Shown piece by piece: positions 1-10,600 of a DNA stretch of 64,000 nucleotides. The stretch is from Amblyomma americanum. Taxonomy: Eukaryota; Arthropoda; Arachnida; Ixodida; Ixodidae. The first letter of the stretch is position 1. The number at the start of each line of letters is the position of its first letter. A program made the translations under genes and the position numbers. The DNA lies in assembly GCF_052857255.1 (NCBI RefSeq), contig NC_135505.1, positions 132,673,967 through 132,737,966 of the forward strand, given 5' to 3'. Below the pieces are notes generated by a model. It was not told the DNA's origin. It did not search any database and was given only the letters and a program-made list of their open reading frames with translations.

Positions 1-1932
1 TGAAAGCCTAAGTAGGTGGCCAAGGGGTTCTCGTGATACGCCTGGAAAACTTCACGGTGAAGAGAACGGGCAGTGATAGCTACACAGGAGCGACCCAGGG
101 GGCTGTAATTTCCCCAAATGAGAGCGTCGTCGACAGGCTAGAAACAGTTAAATTGGCGACGTGGGCGGGCATCTGGAGTCCACGTAGCGACAGTCAGACG
201 ATCGATGACAGTCCGACAGTAAAAAGCGGCCTGCTGTACTGAGGCGAGAGCTCATAAACTGGGAATGGCCATCAGATCAATGGCTACGGCTGTTAAGGTT
301 TTGATAGCCATCGAATTAGCTGATTGGAGGGATGGAAAAGCAGGAGTCGGGCACGGACGTTGCGTCGAGGTGAGAGACAAAGATCGCCTCGACGTCTTTG
401 TGTTTTTTTTCCGATTTGTGGCTGACTTTACATTTATACTCCTGGAGACGGAGAGTCCAGCACTAGAGGCGACCGAAGAGGTTCTTACGACAACCAACCT
501 TAAGGCGTGATGGTCAGTGACGACGGTGAACTGGCGGCCGTACGAATAGGGGCGACGTTTCTGAACGGCCCAGACAACAGCGAGGCACTCTTGTTCAGTG
601 ATCGCATACTTCCGTTCCCCTGCAGTCAGCGTACGATTTGCGTGGGCAGTTCCTTGCTCGGTAGACGAGTGCTGGGGCTGTAAAAGAACGGCACCAATGT
701 TGTGTCCACTGGCATTCGTGTGCGGAATTGTTTTGACGTTGTCATCGCAATGGGTCAGTATAGAACCAGATGTGAGAGCCTGCTTTAGGGTCGTAAAGGC
801 GGCCTCGCGGGCTTCAGACCAAACGAAGACAGGGCTGGCGCCAAGACGCTTTTGCAAAGCGGCCGCGATGGAGGAGAAACTGCGGACGAATCGACGGAAG
901 TATGATGCCAGTCATAGAAAACCGCACAGGTCTTTAACCCGCTATGGGCGGGGAAAACGTTGGAGGGAAGCAACATTGCCAGGATGGGCTTTATACCTGT
1001 CTGGCTATGACGTGGGTAAGGACTTTGATAGAATTGGAAGCAAAACAGCATTTGCTCGTGTTTAACTAATGTCCGGCCTCGGAAATGCACCCAAAACTTC
1101 ATCGAGGCAAGCCAGGTGCTCAGAAAAAATCGACGACAAAATTTCTGTCTTCCACGTAACTGGCCCAACTTTTTTTATTGCAGGCCGCGTAGGACGGTGT
1201 CAATTATGCGTTCGAACGTGGCAAGAGCATTGGACAGGCGGAACGGCATAACGTTTAATTCGTACAAGCCAGCCGGTGTGGCGTAACCTGTCTTTTCTTA
1301 GTCTTCTTCATGCATCGTTATCTGCCAGTATCCTGACCTTAGGTCGAAACTAGAGAAAAATTCAGCACCTTGGAGATAGCCCAGGTCATCGTCAATCCAT
1401 GGCAGTGGATAATCCTTTCGAGTGATTTTATTTAGGGCGCGATAGTCGACGCAAAAGCCTACTGAACCATTTTCTTTTGAACCAGCACAGCATGCGAAGG
1501 CCAAGAACTTGAAGAGGGTCGTATGATTTGGCGTTTTATCAGGTCGGCTGCATTACCTTGAGTAATTTTGAGCTCACTAGGAGAAACGCGATACTCGTGA
1601 TGGCAAATGATGCTGAAACCATCTGTATGGATGCGACGCGAAACCGCGATGCTTGAGCCCAAAACTTTTGTGTGGCTATCGAAGGAAGGGGCCCGCTTGG
1701 TCAAAACGGCAAGGGACTCTTTTCGGGTCGGGTAGACATCACAACTGATCGTAGCTGAAATAGGTGCAGGGGAGAAGGGGAGAAGCATAAGACTGAGTGG
1801 CGTAGCTTGATGAGAAAGAGGAAAGAACTGTGACAGGTTGAACAATGCCCACAGAAGCGACGGTAGTCCTTTCGCGCTGAGGAATGAGCTCCGACGTAAT
1901 GCTGAAGGCAGTGAGAAGTGAAGTTCCACTGG
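1..1932 (-). mobile_element. Degenerate Ty3/gypsy pol fragment
   Basis: On the minus strand, in order, are a reverse-transcriptase start (about 1930-1298, with FCVDYRALNKITRKD and SFDLRSGYWQI), a decayed RT centre with MPF-like and weak YxDD-like remains (about 1250-1000), an RNase H part (about 857-480, with TEQECLAVVWAV and TDHHAL), and an integrase zinc-finger start at the left edge (about 54-1, resembling VFQAYHENPLA). Gene order and motifs are those of Ty3/gypsy (Metaviridae) pol. The frame is broken several times, so this is a dead copy. No LTR is visible; the rest lies left of the window. It probably sits in an intron or in front of ML gene 1. Confidence 0.85.
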
Positions 1933-2018
1933 TGAAGCGAAGCAGGGAAGCGACCAGAAAAACCCCTAAGGGAAGTCGAGGGCTAGGTGTGACGAAAACT
2001 GACTCGGCGGTTACATGG

Positions 2019-2195
2019 GCGCCGGAGCCCTTCACTACGGCACCTCGCTCTTCCTTTCTTCTTTCACTCCCTCCTTTATTCCTTCCCTTACGGCGCGGTT
2101 CAGGTGTCACCGAGATGTGAGGCAGATACTAGGCCATTTATTTTCCCCCAAAACCAATTAATATTACTATTACCTTTATTATTATTATTATTACA
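2019..2195 (+). mobile_element. Ruka-type SINE, 5'-truncated
   Basis: The 3' half of the tick SINE is present: a GGAGCCCTTCACTACGGCACC-like core, a CT-rich stretch with TTCCTTTCTTCTTTCACTCC, the block CTTACGGCGCGGTTCAGGTG, then ACCAATTA and an ATT-rich tail. The same blocks recur at 29.0, 45.9 and 49.0 kb. The copy lacks the tRNA-like head and abuts the gypsy fragment. Confidence 0.8.
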
Positions 2196-3052
2196 TAGAA
2201 GAAAGCAACAAAGAGGTTATCTTCGCTTCCTGGATAAAGTGCATGGTCAGTGGTGGTAACGGAGTGAAGAGAAGACAGTAGAGAAGCGTCGAAAAGCTCT
2301 GAATCCAGACCACGCACCTCAACCACTTGTTAGACTGAGGCCGCAAGGAGCTTTATTTGCACTGGCAAATATGGCGGCCACTTTACCGAAGAGGAAGATG
2401 AGCGATGATTAATATTTTCAGATGAAAGCTAAAGTCCCCCACTGTGCTTGCAATATAGTGGACGTTTCACCTAAGTTTTTTTCACGATTTTTAAAAATGG
2501 AGTTTTTGTGTTAGAAGAGCACTTCTTTCGGCATAGCATTGCCAGTGACGTAGTGCATCAGAATACAGCTAAAACATGCTGACTAGCGGGCTGGTAAACT
2601 AACATTGAATAGCTAACTTTTTACCTATTACTGTCATGCTCCTTAATTATTGGGAGACATGCTGCCTACAGTATTTGATATCTATATCAGTTCCTAAAAT
2701 TTCTAAAGCGCGGTTACCCTCGGCGCTGTGGCCCAACAAATTTTGGCTGCTTCGACGCACTGGAGAGGTTGCTTTGCCTGCAAGCTTCTTGAAAGTACAT
2801 GTATTTTCCCATGTATGTCCCCACACTCCATCTATAGTTCACGTTAATTCTGCATTAGGTGGAACACATCAAGGACATCAGACTTTTACTGCTAAAACCG
2901 AATTCTGGAAAAGGAATTCGGCGAACATTCAGTTTTTTTTTTCACTTATGCCGTAAACGTGAAACCTCTTAAATCTACTGCCGTCAATTTATTTCCTGCT
3001 GACTTACTCATTTCGAACTTTTTTTTATAAAAAGCCGCCGCACTAGCTAATG
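2196..3052. other. AT-rich stretch, no gene recognised
   Basis: The open frames here are short and have no family motif. I searched by eye for the missing first two exons of ML gene 1 (signal peptide and the segment before the NC...LC cysteine pair) and did not find them. Confidence 0.5.
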
Positions 3053-3087
3053 ATTTCGCCCTGGTCGAATTTCGACCAGGGCGAAAT
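3053..3087. repeat. Perfect 17-bp hairpin
   Basis: ATTTCGCCCTGGTCGAA is followed by one T and then its exact reverse complement. The right arm overlaps the start of a SINE fragment, whose own sequence includes GCGAAAT, so the left arm looks like an inverted copy of SINE sequence made at the junction. Confidence 0.9.
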
Positions 3088-3215
3088 GCTAGAGGCCCGT
3101 TTAATGTGCGATGTTAGTGCACGTCAAAGAACCCCAGATGATCGAAATTTCCGGAGCCCTGCACTGCGGCCTCCCTTATCGCCTGAGTTACTTTGGGACA
3201 TTGAAACCTCATAGA
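3081..3215 (+). mobile_element. tRNA-derived SINE fragment (second subfamily)
   Basis: It holds the core shared with the 63.4-kb copy: CTAGAGGCCCGT, a GTGCGATGT-AGTGCACGT-AAAGAACCCC block, TTTCCGGAGCCCTGCACT and a TTTGGGACATT-like end. The tRNA-like head is missing. Several substitutions suggest an old copy. Confidence 0.75.
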
Positions 3216-3677
3216 TCAAACCATGAACCAAACGTATTGAAAAATATCAATGTAATATGCCTTGTGGTTAGGCTGCTCTTTAGGTGCTGTTCGCTTGATG
3301 ATTCATCACTATATATGACAGCACTATATATGTAAAATTAGACTCGTTAACCACCCCTTTGTTCACCCACCCTTAAGGTCCTATTAGCCCTCACCAATGA
3401 TGAACGCTTTGCCAAAACGAAACTTTGTCTAACACCCTGAAGCTCCCCCTCCCTCGCTAACTTTGTTTTTGTTGTCTAGAAACAAACCTTCCTGTTCTCG
3501 CTCTACACTGGACTCCTCAGCTGCTGCCGGTCAAGTTTCCCTTTGATGTACGTAAAATACTTCTATCTTACGAGGCGGCCAACTTAGTTTTACGGGCCTC
3601 AACAAAGAATAAAACGCGTTTTCCAACGTCTCCCGAAGTATATGACATCTGCTCTTTATTTTTTCTCCTTTTCGCAG

Positions 3678-3825
3678 CGAAATGAAGATCTGCAACGGCA
3701 CCACGGAGTTCGAGAAGACACTAAGTGCAGACTGGGACAACAAATGTCCTGTCCAGCCGGGCACTTACACGGCGCTCTTGACCACCGTACTCCTCGACGT
3801 CCAGGCAATCAAAGACTACCTTGGG
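3678..3825 (+). CDS. ML gene 1, penultimate coding exon
   Basis: The acceptor is TTTTCGCAG and the donor GGG|GTGAGT. The exon is 148 nt: one base completes a codon, then 49 codons, phase 0 at the end. It contains KICNGT, DWDNKCP and TYTALLTTVLL. The ATG at 3682 is internal, because the paralogous exon reads straight through this point with no Met. Confidence 0.88.
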
Positions 3826-4602
3826 GTGAGTTCAAACGTCAATAAACTGCCGTTGCCATCGACAACGGCCGCAGGATATATGCGACTGTCCCACTAGTTG
3901 CGGCATTTAGGGATGTCGGAAAGGAAACACTGATATCCAACAGCAGCCTACATCATGATATTAGATACCATAGTGGATTTAATTCGCGCAGCCGTCTGGA
4001 CTGCTTTGATGCTATCAGGCTGACCGTGAGGGTCATTCTTTCACGCACGTGTCGAAGCGTTGGCAAGATTTTATTCATCTTCGCTACCCATACGGAGTGC
4101 TAACTAATTATTATTTACGTAATGAAAGAAGAAAAGGCGAAATTTTGAGCGGCAGAAAACCAATTATTGCTAAACATAGGCATGTAAGTTTCGGTTTTAT
4201 TCCAGAGCCTATAAAAGCGGAATAAGGCTCGCACGAATCCAGTTCTCTTTTTTTCACGTCTGCTTGAGATGTCATTTGCAATATTTAGAGGTTTTTTTCA
4301 GTTATGCTACCTTTCGTTAATTCCATCGAACGCTGTTATCCAAAAGCAGGATGCCCAGATTTGCAGTACCTTCATAGTCCTTTACGAACCTTTGAGACCT
4401 CAACTCCAGGCATCAAACTAGGTTTAGGAGAACGACACATATTCTCTAACACTTATATTGCGACCCGAGGCTTTTCATCGTCACCTTGGCTACTTTTTCT
4501 TTATTTTTCTAGGACGGCAATATTGTAGTCACACTGAACGTTGTAGGCAACGGCCAAGTTCTGGAATGTGTGTCCTTCCCTGTAACCATTGACGTCGAGT
4601 AG
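3678..4602 (+). CDS. ML-domain lipid-binding protein 1 (3' part)
   Basis: These are the last two coding exons (3678-3825 and 4513-4602) of a secreted ML-domain protein, the NPC2/MD-2/mite group 2 allergen fold that binds single lipids in a beta-sandwich cavity. They join in frame across a GTGAGT...CTAG intron and end in TAG at 4600-4602. The encoded part has the ML landmarks: a Cys in KICNGT, DWDNKCP followed by a GTYTALL strand, and a final ...LECVSFPV strand. Exon lengths and phases equal those of ML gene 2 downstream, so the two are tandem duplicates. The signal peptide and first half are not seen and probably lie left of the window beyond a long intron holding the gypsy fragment. A 5'-truncated pseudogene cannot be excluded, but the visible part is intact. 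Confidence 0.85.
4513..4602 (+). CDS. ML gene 1, last coding exon
   Basis: The acceptor is TTTTTCTAG. The exon is 90 nt: 29 codons (DGNIVVTLNV...ECVSFPVTID) plus TAG. It aligns over its full length with the last exon of ML gene 2 (DGNLVVTLLI...DCVSFPVYVE). The Cys pairs with an upstream Cys in the family. Confidence 0.88.
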   Translation, partial: DGNIVVTLNVVGNGQVLECVSFPVTIDVE

Positions 4603-4734
4603 AAGGCAACAGCTTAAACTTTAGTGGAAGAACGTCACATGCGGGGAGCTACCTGTCTACAAGCGTAGCCTCTCACTTCACATGCTTCACTGCTACGTAT
4701 CTACTATTGTCTGTTCATTTTGCGCAACTCTGCC

Positions 4735-4740
4735 AATAAA
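4735..4740 (+). terminator. Poly(A) signal of ML gene 1
   Basis: A canonical AATAAA lies 133 nt after the TAG at 4602, followed by a T-rich stretch (GTGTTTTTTG near 4760). It implies a 3' UTR of about 150 nt. Confidence 0.7.
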
Positions 4741-4894
4741 TATGCTGCGCTTACAGAACGTGTTTTTTGCTAGTTTGAATAGTCTCTTACGCTAATTCAT
4801 CACGCTGAACTACTTCAAGTCAATACAATGCTCTTGAGAGGTTTCTGTGTACATAGGCAGCATGTAGATCACAGGAAGAAATCCTAATCTTCAG

Positions 4895-5345
4895 GGTGGC
4901 TACAAAAAAAAAAGGAGGAGGGTTAACACGGGAGGAGGATGGGATGACGTGTGTGAGGCATACGCAAACGGAGGGTGGTTGGCAAGGAAACTTCCCTAAG
5001 GATGCTTACCGTGCAAGGAGAGTACCGCAAGAGGGGAGTGCGAAACCGGGAGGTGGTTACTGTGGGTACCATCTGGAGGGTGGTTACCACGGGGTGGGGA
5101 AGGTATGGCGAGAGAGGAGGAATGCGGAATCGGAGGTTGGTTGGCAAGGAAACATCCCTTCGGATGCTTACTGTGCAAGGAGAGTACCGCAAGAGAGGAG
5201 TGCGAAACCGGGAGGTGGTTACTGTGTGTACCATATGGAGGGTGGTTACCGCGGGGTGAGGAAGGTATGGCGAGAGAGGAGGAATGCGGAAACAAAGGCT
5301 GGTTGCCACTGAAAGATCTCGGAACAGAAGGAGGAGAGAGAGCAA
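4895..5345. repeat. 162-bp minisatellite, about two copies
   Basis: The block beginning GGCAAGGAAAC at 4981 returns at 5143 with high similarity, and a third partial start is at about 5300. The sequence is purine-rich (GGGAGGTGG, GGAGAGTACCGC). As 162 is a multiple of three, several frames on both strands stay open and give repeated peptides. They have no domain or start context, so I do not call them genes. Confidence 0.85.
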
Positions 5346-5414
5346 TACCTCAATTGCTATTGCTGGGTCTCCCTTTACCGAGTGGTAACCGTCCTTTTAT
5401 TATTTTATTCTTTT

Positions 5415-5750
5415 CATACCCAACAATTGCTCATAGGAGCATTTTTGATTGGAAAACGGTTTATGAACACAATTTTTTCATATATTTGAAGATTTGACTA
5501 AAACAATCAACAAATCCGCAGATCTCCCGTCGGCAGGCTTGCATTTTTTGTTTTGCTATTAACGCTTTTGCTATCGTCAAAGGCGCGCGCCCCCCATTGG
5601 TTTCCCATGGTAGTCGTTAACTGCTCGATGCGAGGAATGGAAAAACTTTAAAAGAAGGATTTTGCTACGCATCGGAAGATTTGGCCATTACTTTCAATAT
5701 TTCCATACCAGTAACTAATAATTTTGAATATTCAGTATTTTTGTCCCGGA
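5415..5750 (+). repeat. Unclassified ~330-bp dispersed repeat, copy A
   Basis: Landmarks in order: CATACCCAACAATTG, a GGAAAACGGTTTATGAA-like block, TTTTTTCAT, ACAATCAA, the block GTCGG-AGGCTTGCATTTTTT, CCCATTGGTTT, AACTGCTCGATGCGAG-GATGG, TTTCAATATTTC. The same order occurs at 36.2 kb (+) and 47 kb (-). It has no coding capacity and no obvious terminal repeats. Confidence 0.75.
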
Positions 5751-5754
5751 CTCC

Positions 5755-6826
5755 TGGACATGGATACAGTTCAAGTTCTTTCCGGTGTGCCTCCGGGCAC
5801 TGTTTTAGCTCCGCTCCTCCTCTTGGTATTTATAAATGACATAGTAAATGAAGTTGACGTTAAAATTCAGTTGTTCGCAAATGACTCCGTGCTTCACCAA
5901 GTGTTCTACGACACTTAATTATATTTGCTAATGCTCTAAAGAAAGACGCCCAGTCATGTGACAATTGGCAGATTGTATTTAATTCAGAAAAATAGTAACA
6001 ATGTGTGTTAAAGACAGAAAGTAGGTTTTTTCATACTCGCTTAACAACACCGTAGTATGCGGCGCTACTAAAGACCAATATCTGGGAGTAATATTTTTTT
6101 AACTTGACCTGGACAGCGCTAGCGCGGAAAATAACCACCACAGCAATGCAGAAGGTGTTCTTAAAAGAACCTTTCGACACGCCTTGTGGGCATCACATTT
6201 ATCCGATCAACGTCGGAAGATGCAAATACCTTTTTGTTCCCGCACACGAAAGGTAATATCTGCACTATCGACATGGTCCAAATAAAGGCGCAACACTTTC
6301 TTTATAATCCATACAAGCACAGTGACTCCACCCACTAAACTTTTTCACTGCGCAGGTCTTCACACGTTTACCAGTCGTGCAAAACAGCTACGATTAAAAT
6401 TTCTGTACTTACTACTTTACAACTCGATCAAGCTAAATTCTTCGAGTTTTATAGACAACAAACATACGAGAGAAACCATACGTATGCTCCCAAATAGGCT
6501 ACAGGAATTCTCCTGCACTAACAGCTCATTCTGGCATTCTTATTTTCCGCATACGGTACGTGAATGGAATCGACTAGAACCATGTATTACAAGCCATCCA
6601 ACATTTTCAAAAGTTGCAGAACTTGCAGAGAAGGCAGTTCTTTCTTTTATGCACTGTTCATAATAATTGTTTATTAGCAGTTGTATTATGTCCCTACGAC
6701 CACATTTTGTAGCGGTTTCAAGATAACAGCCACATAAAAAGTGGTATACATCAGTCACCTCTTCCAACCCACTCTGGAAGAACCCCTTTGAGGTTGACAG
6801 TAAACCAAAAATAAATAAATAAATAA
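5755..6826 (+). mobile_element. Degenerate CR1/jockey-like LINE, 3' part
   Basis: An RT fragment (GVPPGTVLAPLLLLVFINDI, with FANDS in place of the usual FADD) is followed by a broken thumb/connection region (about 5935-6320) and a C-terminal piece 6322-6663 ending ...SYFPHTVREWNRLEP. After a short 3' region the copy ends in repeated AAATA units (about 6806-6825), typical of a LINE tail. Frameshifts and stops show it is dead. It lies between the two ML genes. Confidence 0.8.
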
Positions 6827-7485
6827 GCCTCTTTACATTCTAGCAGTTATTATTCCTTTCTTCTGATTAGCTTAAATAACTCATTACTCAACAAACAAAT
6901 GATCATAAAGTTATTCACAATAAACGCTGGCTCCAATTACTTATTCTTTCTCATGTTTTGTCATTTTTGAGACCAGTCGACACTGATGTGCCTGCTGCTC
7001 GATCGGAAGAATTGAGCTATGATATGAAACGTCCCAGCGGAGAACATAACATCAGGTTTAAGCTGAAACAACGACTGCATTCCATAAATCTTTGCACGTG
7101 GACTGCAGAGGGAGTTCTGAATTCCCAGAATGACCTCAGGGGAACCCGAAACAATATTAAACAATGGGCTTGAAGAGCGGAAAGACAAAGCACAGCTCGA
7201 CATCCGTTTTCAGGTCGTAATATTCAGGACTGCAGAAAGAATACAGGTGGCATGAGTTCTATTCGAAACATCCGGCGCTCTTCGTGCTTAAGGAGGTTTT
7301 ATGGCAGGCAGTTAAACAGCATGGAGCATGCTGGTGAACTGGCTTCTGCTGTCCAGATGGTAGACGTTCTACGTGAGTCTCTTTATAGACCGGTAAAGTT
7401 TTCAGAAAAACATTGTTAACAAAAACACAGCTAGCTCTATCGTGAACATTTTCCGCCTATGCATGTTTCCGTTCAGGTCGCCTTT
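6827..7485. other. Intergenic region before ML gene 2
   Basis: No coding family is recognised. It should contain the ML gene 2 promoter. The small frames at 6958-7203 have no motif. Confidence 0.5.
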
Positions 7486-7492
7486 AAAAAGG

Positions 7493-7500
7493 ACTCTCTG
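7493..7500 (+). promoter_or_regulatory. Possible TATA-like element, ML gene 2
   Basis: TTTAAAAA lies 38 nt before the chosen ATG at 7538. A start about 25-30 nt downstream would leave only a very short 5' UTR, so an upstream non-coding exon is equally possible. Confidence 0.25.
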
Positions 7501-7537
7501 GTGCACGCTGAAACAATCCAGCTTTTTCTTCGGAAAT

Positions 7538-7631
7538 ATGATCGCCATCACCCTTGTCGGCTTTCTTGCAGCAATAAACCTCGCAGCTGGCTCGTCTCAA
7601 AACGAAACGCCGACTTTGACTCCATGCCCTG
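7538..7631 (+). CDS. ML gene 2, exon 1 (signal peptide)
   Basis: It encodes the start Met, the signal peptide and 12 mature residues to ...TLTPCP plus one base. The donor is CCTG|GTAAGC; the exon ends in phase 1. Confidence 0.88.
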
Positions 7632-10600
7632 GTAAGCGGATATTCTGAGTTTTTTTTTTGGGTGTGTGAGCTTTTAGTGGCGTTGTGCACTTGGTGTAAT
7701 ATGCTAAAATCACACAAGACTTCGGGCTGAATTGAAAACAGGGTTTCTGTTCTGCCTTCGTAAAATTGAAGCCCATTTTTCCATGGCGCACTCTAAAAAA
7801 ATCGGTGCTGAGATGGCCGACTAGAACCAGTTCATTACCATGGATCTTTCTTACAATAAGTGTGGTCAACAACAAGTGAGCAGATAACTTTAAAAGCTCG
7901 GCACATTCTAGTACTGTGCACATCACCACAATGAATTCACAATGATGCAGTCATGCGTGACGATGGTTGTGAGAATATAGACGTCTTGCTGATAATAATC
8001 TTACGTCTGTAGCGGTCTTCATTCATTGTGCACAAAGATCACGAAGATTGCAGCTGATGCATCGAAATCACTTGGGTTCATCAGACGGCACCTCAGTTTC
8101 TCCCCTCCCTCTATTCGCAATCTAGCTTACAAAACTTTCGTCCGAACCAAACTAGAATTTGGCTCCCCAATTTGGAATCCACATCAGGCTTACCTAATCG
8201 ATAGCCTAGAAGCCATTCAAAACCGTGCAGCCCGATATATTTCCTCCAACTACGACACCTACTCCAGTGTTACCAATATAAAATTATCGCTTGACATGGA
8301 GCCTCTGACGCATAGACAGAAAATCGCCTGTTTGTCATTATTTCATAAGCTATACTTCTGTTTTCCTTCGCTTCGGGATTCTCTTCTGCTTCCACCTTTC
8401 CGAACATCACGCCGCCTCTTCAACTCCATGAGCATTCTACGTCTGCACGGCTCTTCAAACGCATTCAACAAGTCATTCCTGCCTCTTGCCATTGAAGAAT
8501 GGAATTCATTACCAGACTATATTGTAATAGAACGCGATCCATATAAGTTTAGGCAGTTGCTGACATCCCATTTGAAAACATGATGTGGATAATTTCTTGC
8601 CTGCTTCTGTTTGCCTCTGTTTTTTCTTTACTGTTGCTGTTTTTATATTTTGTTAATGCTTATTTAAAGGTGTTGCATATATCCTGCTGATCACTGATTG
8701 TGTCAATGTTTGACAGTGATCTACTTTGTTGTTTTCGATGTTCCGCCCCCCTTATGTAATGCCCCTTCCAGGGGTCTTTAAGGGCCAATAAATGATGATG
8801 ATGATGATTTCTTCTTCGCATAACTGATTCTTTCTATGCTCTGATGCAATAATCACCACTTAGAAAACAATATACATGACCCATGGCATACGTCCTGGCG
8901 GAAAAACACAGTGACAAAAAAATCCGAGGCAGATATGTGTTCCGTAGCTGTTTATTTTCAAATATCTGCTGCATCCTACATACTGACTGTTCTATCACAG
9001 GCGAAAGTGACCCCATCTTAGTGATCCAGAACATAACCATCATGAACGCTGAACTCGGCAAGAAGGTGAAATTGAAAGCTGATATCCAAGTCACGGCTCC
9101 CTTGGACTCCGATCCTACTCTCTACGTCTCTTTCTCGCGGCCAAACGGCACAGAGCTCGCCTGCCCCGACTACATCTCGAACTGGTAAGCAGACTGAATT
9201 TGCAAACTTCACCATGAAGAAACTGACTAAGTGAGCTTGTTAGTGTACTGGAAATAGTTCACCCTACCTCTTTCCAGTCATTCGACCTGTGCCCAATCCG
9301 TCTCCCTTCAACCAGGCGCACCTGGCTGTAGTCTCCCCGACGGGGCGATAAACTAGCCTTTGTGCTCTAAGCTAAGGACATGCTGGTGGTTTAGTGTGCG
9401 ACTGATATAAAGAGGCGGGAAATATTATTTTCGTTTCTTTTTATTTTGGCAACACTGCTTTATCTCTGCGCAAGAACCCGTAGTGCCAACTTTTGGTGCA
9501 GACAGGGCACTTTTTCTTTATTTTTTTTCCTGCCCAAAATAATCTCTGTCAGCTAAAGAGAGCTTGTTGCTCTTTATGCGGTGCGTACTGGACAATTTTC
9601 TTTTTATTTCTATTTTTCTGCCCATGGCAATTTATGTCACAAAAAGACAAAGTGATGGAAGGTAGGGGGGTTAACTAGGCAATGCCTTGTTTGCTACATT
9701 GCACGAGTAGAAGGAGATGAAGGGAAGGAAAGAAAGAGGTGACATGAATGGAATACAAGATCACACTATGCAGAGTGTCCGTGGCGGCCATCGCATCGTT
9801 TATATAAACACAGGAGGCACACAGAGTTCTAAATAGTATAGTTCCTTGCGTCCTGTCCTCATCAACTCTGGTAAAGCGAAAGCAGCCGGAATGGGTTAAT
9901 AAATATATTGAATTAAGGGATAATTAGAAATTCGACACATAAATAATCCAATAAAGCAGTAACTGCATGAAGCGATGCACGATGGTAACGGCCATCGCCT
10001 ATCGCTGTCGCTGATACACCCGCACGAAGTGACGACATTTGGCGACAAAGCGGTGCGTTTCGCCAGTGTTACTCGAATGCGTCCCCTTCAGCGTTCCGTC
10101 CTATCGCGTTCCCACAACAGCATAACTGCGCTAGTATCATTTTTATGACTTTAACAAGTCTGGAACACAACACATGCAATGCAGAAAATCTTTGTTTGGT
10201 TAGGGCACAGCGTGACTGAGACTTCGTTCATGTCTCAGTCGCACTGTGCCTTCACAAAAGAAACATGCTCTTCATTTTAAAGAAGACCGACACAGATATC
10301 TTTCACCCTGTCTCAGTCGCACTGTGCCTTTAACTGCTGAACATGTACCGACTAGCTCAAGAAAGTACCGTTTTGCAATACGTTTTCTTTAATAATACAT
10401 TGCGTTTTGAACATAATGTATGGACAAGAGCAACAGTGCAAAGTGGCCCCTACTACTGCCTTTCTCATGCGCTGAAACCTATAACGAGTGAGAGGCACAC
10501 CAGCAGCACCCTTTTCTTTTTTACAACAAATACCAGGCTATCCCCGAGGTGTTCCGGTCATGGTTGATGACGGAATGATCGCTGGAAATTCCTTCGCTCA

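Noticed and set aside
3682..3897. ATG-started ORF as a small separate gene
   Set aside because: The ATG is internal to a spliced exon: the paralogue reads through the same position and the frame beyond the donor is not conserved.
4205..4225. TATAAAA promoter-like sequence
   Set aside because: It lies inside the intron between the last two exons of ML gene 1, with no start exon after it.
4896..5497. Overlapping open frames of 94-140 codons on both strands
   Set aside because: They arise from the 162-bp tandem repeat; several frames are equally open and none has a domain or signal.
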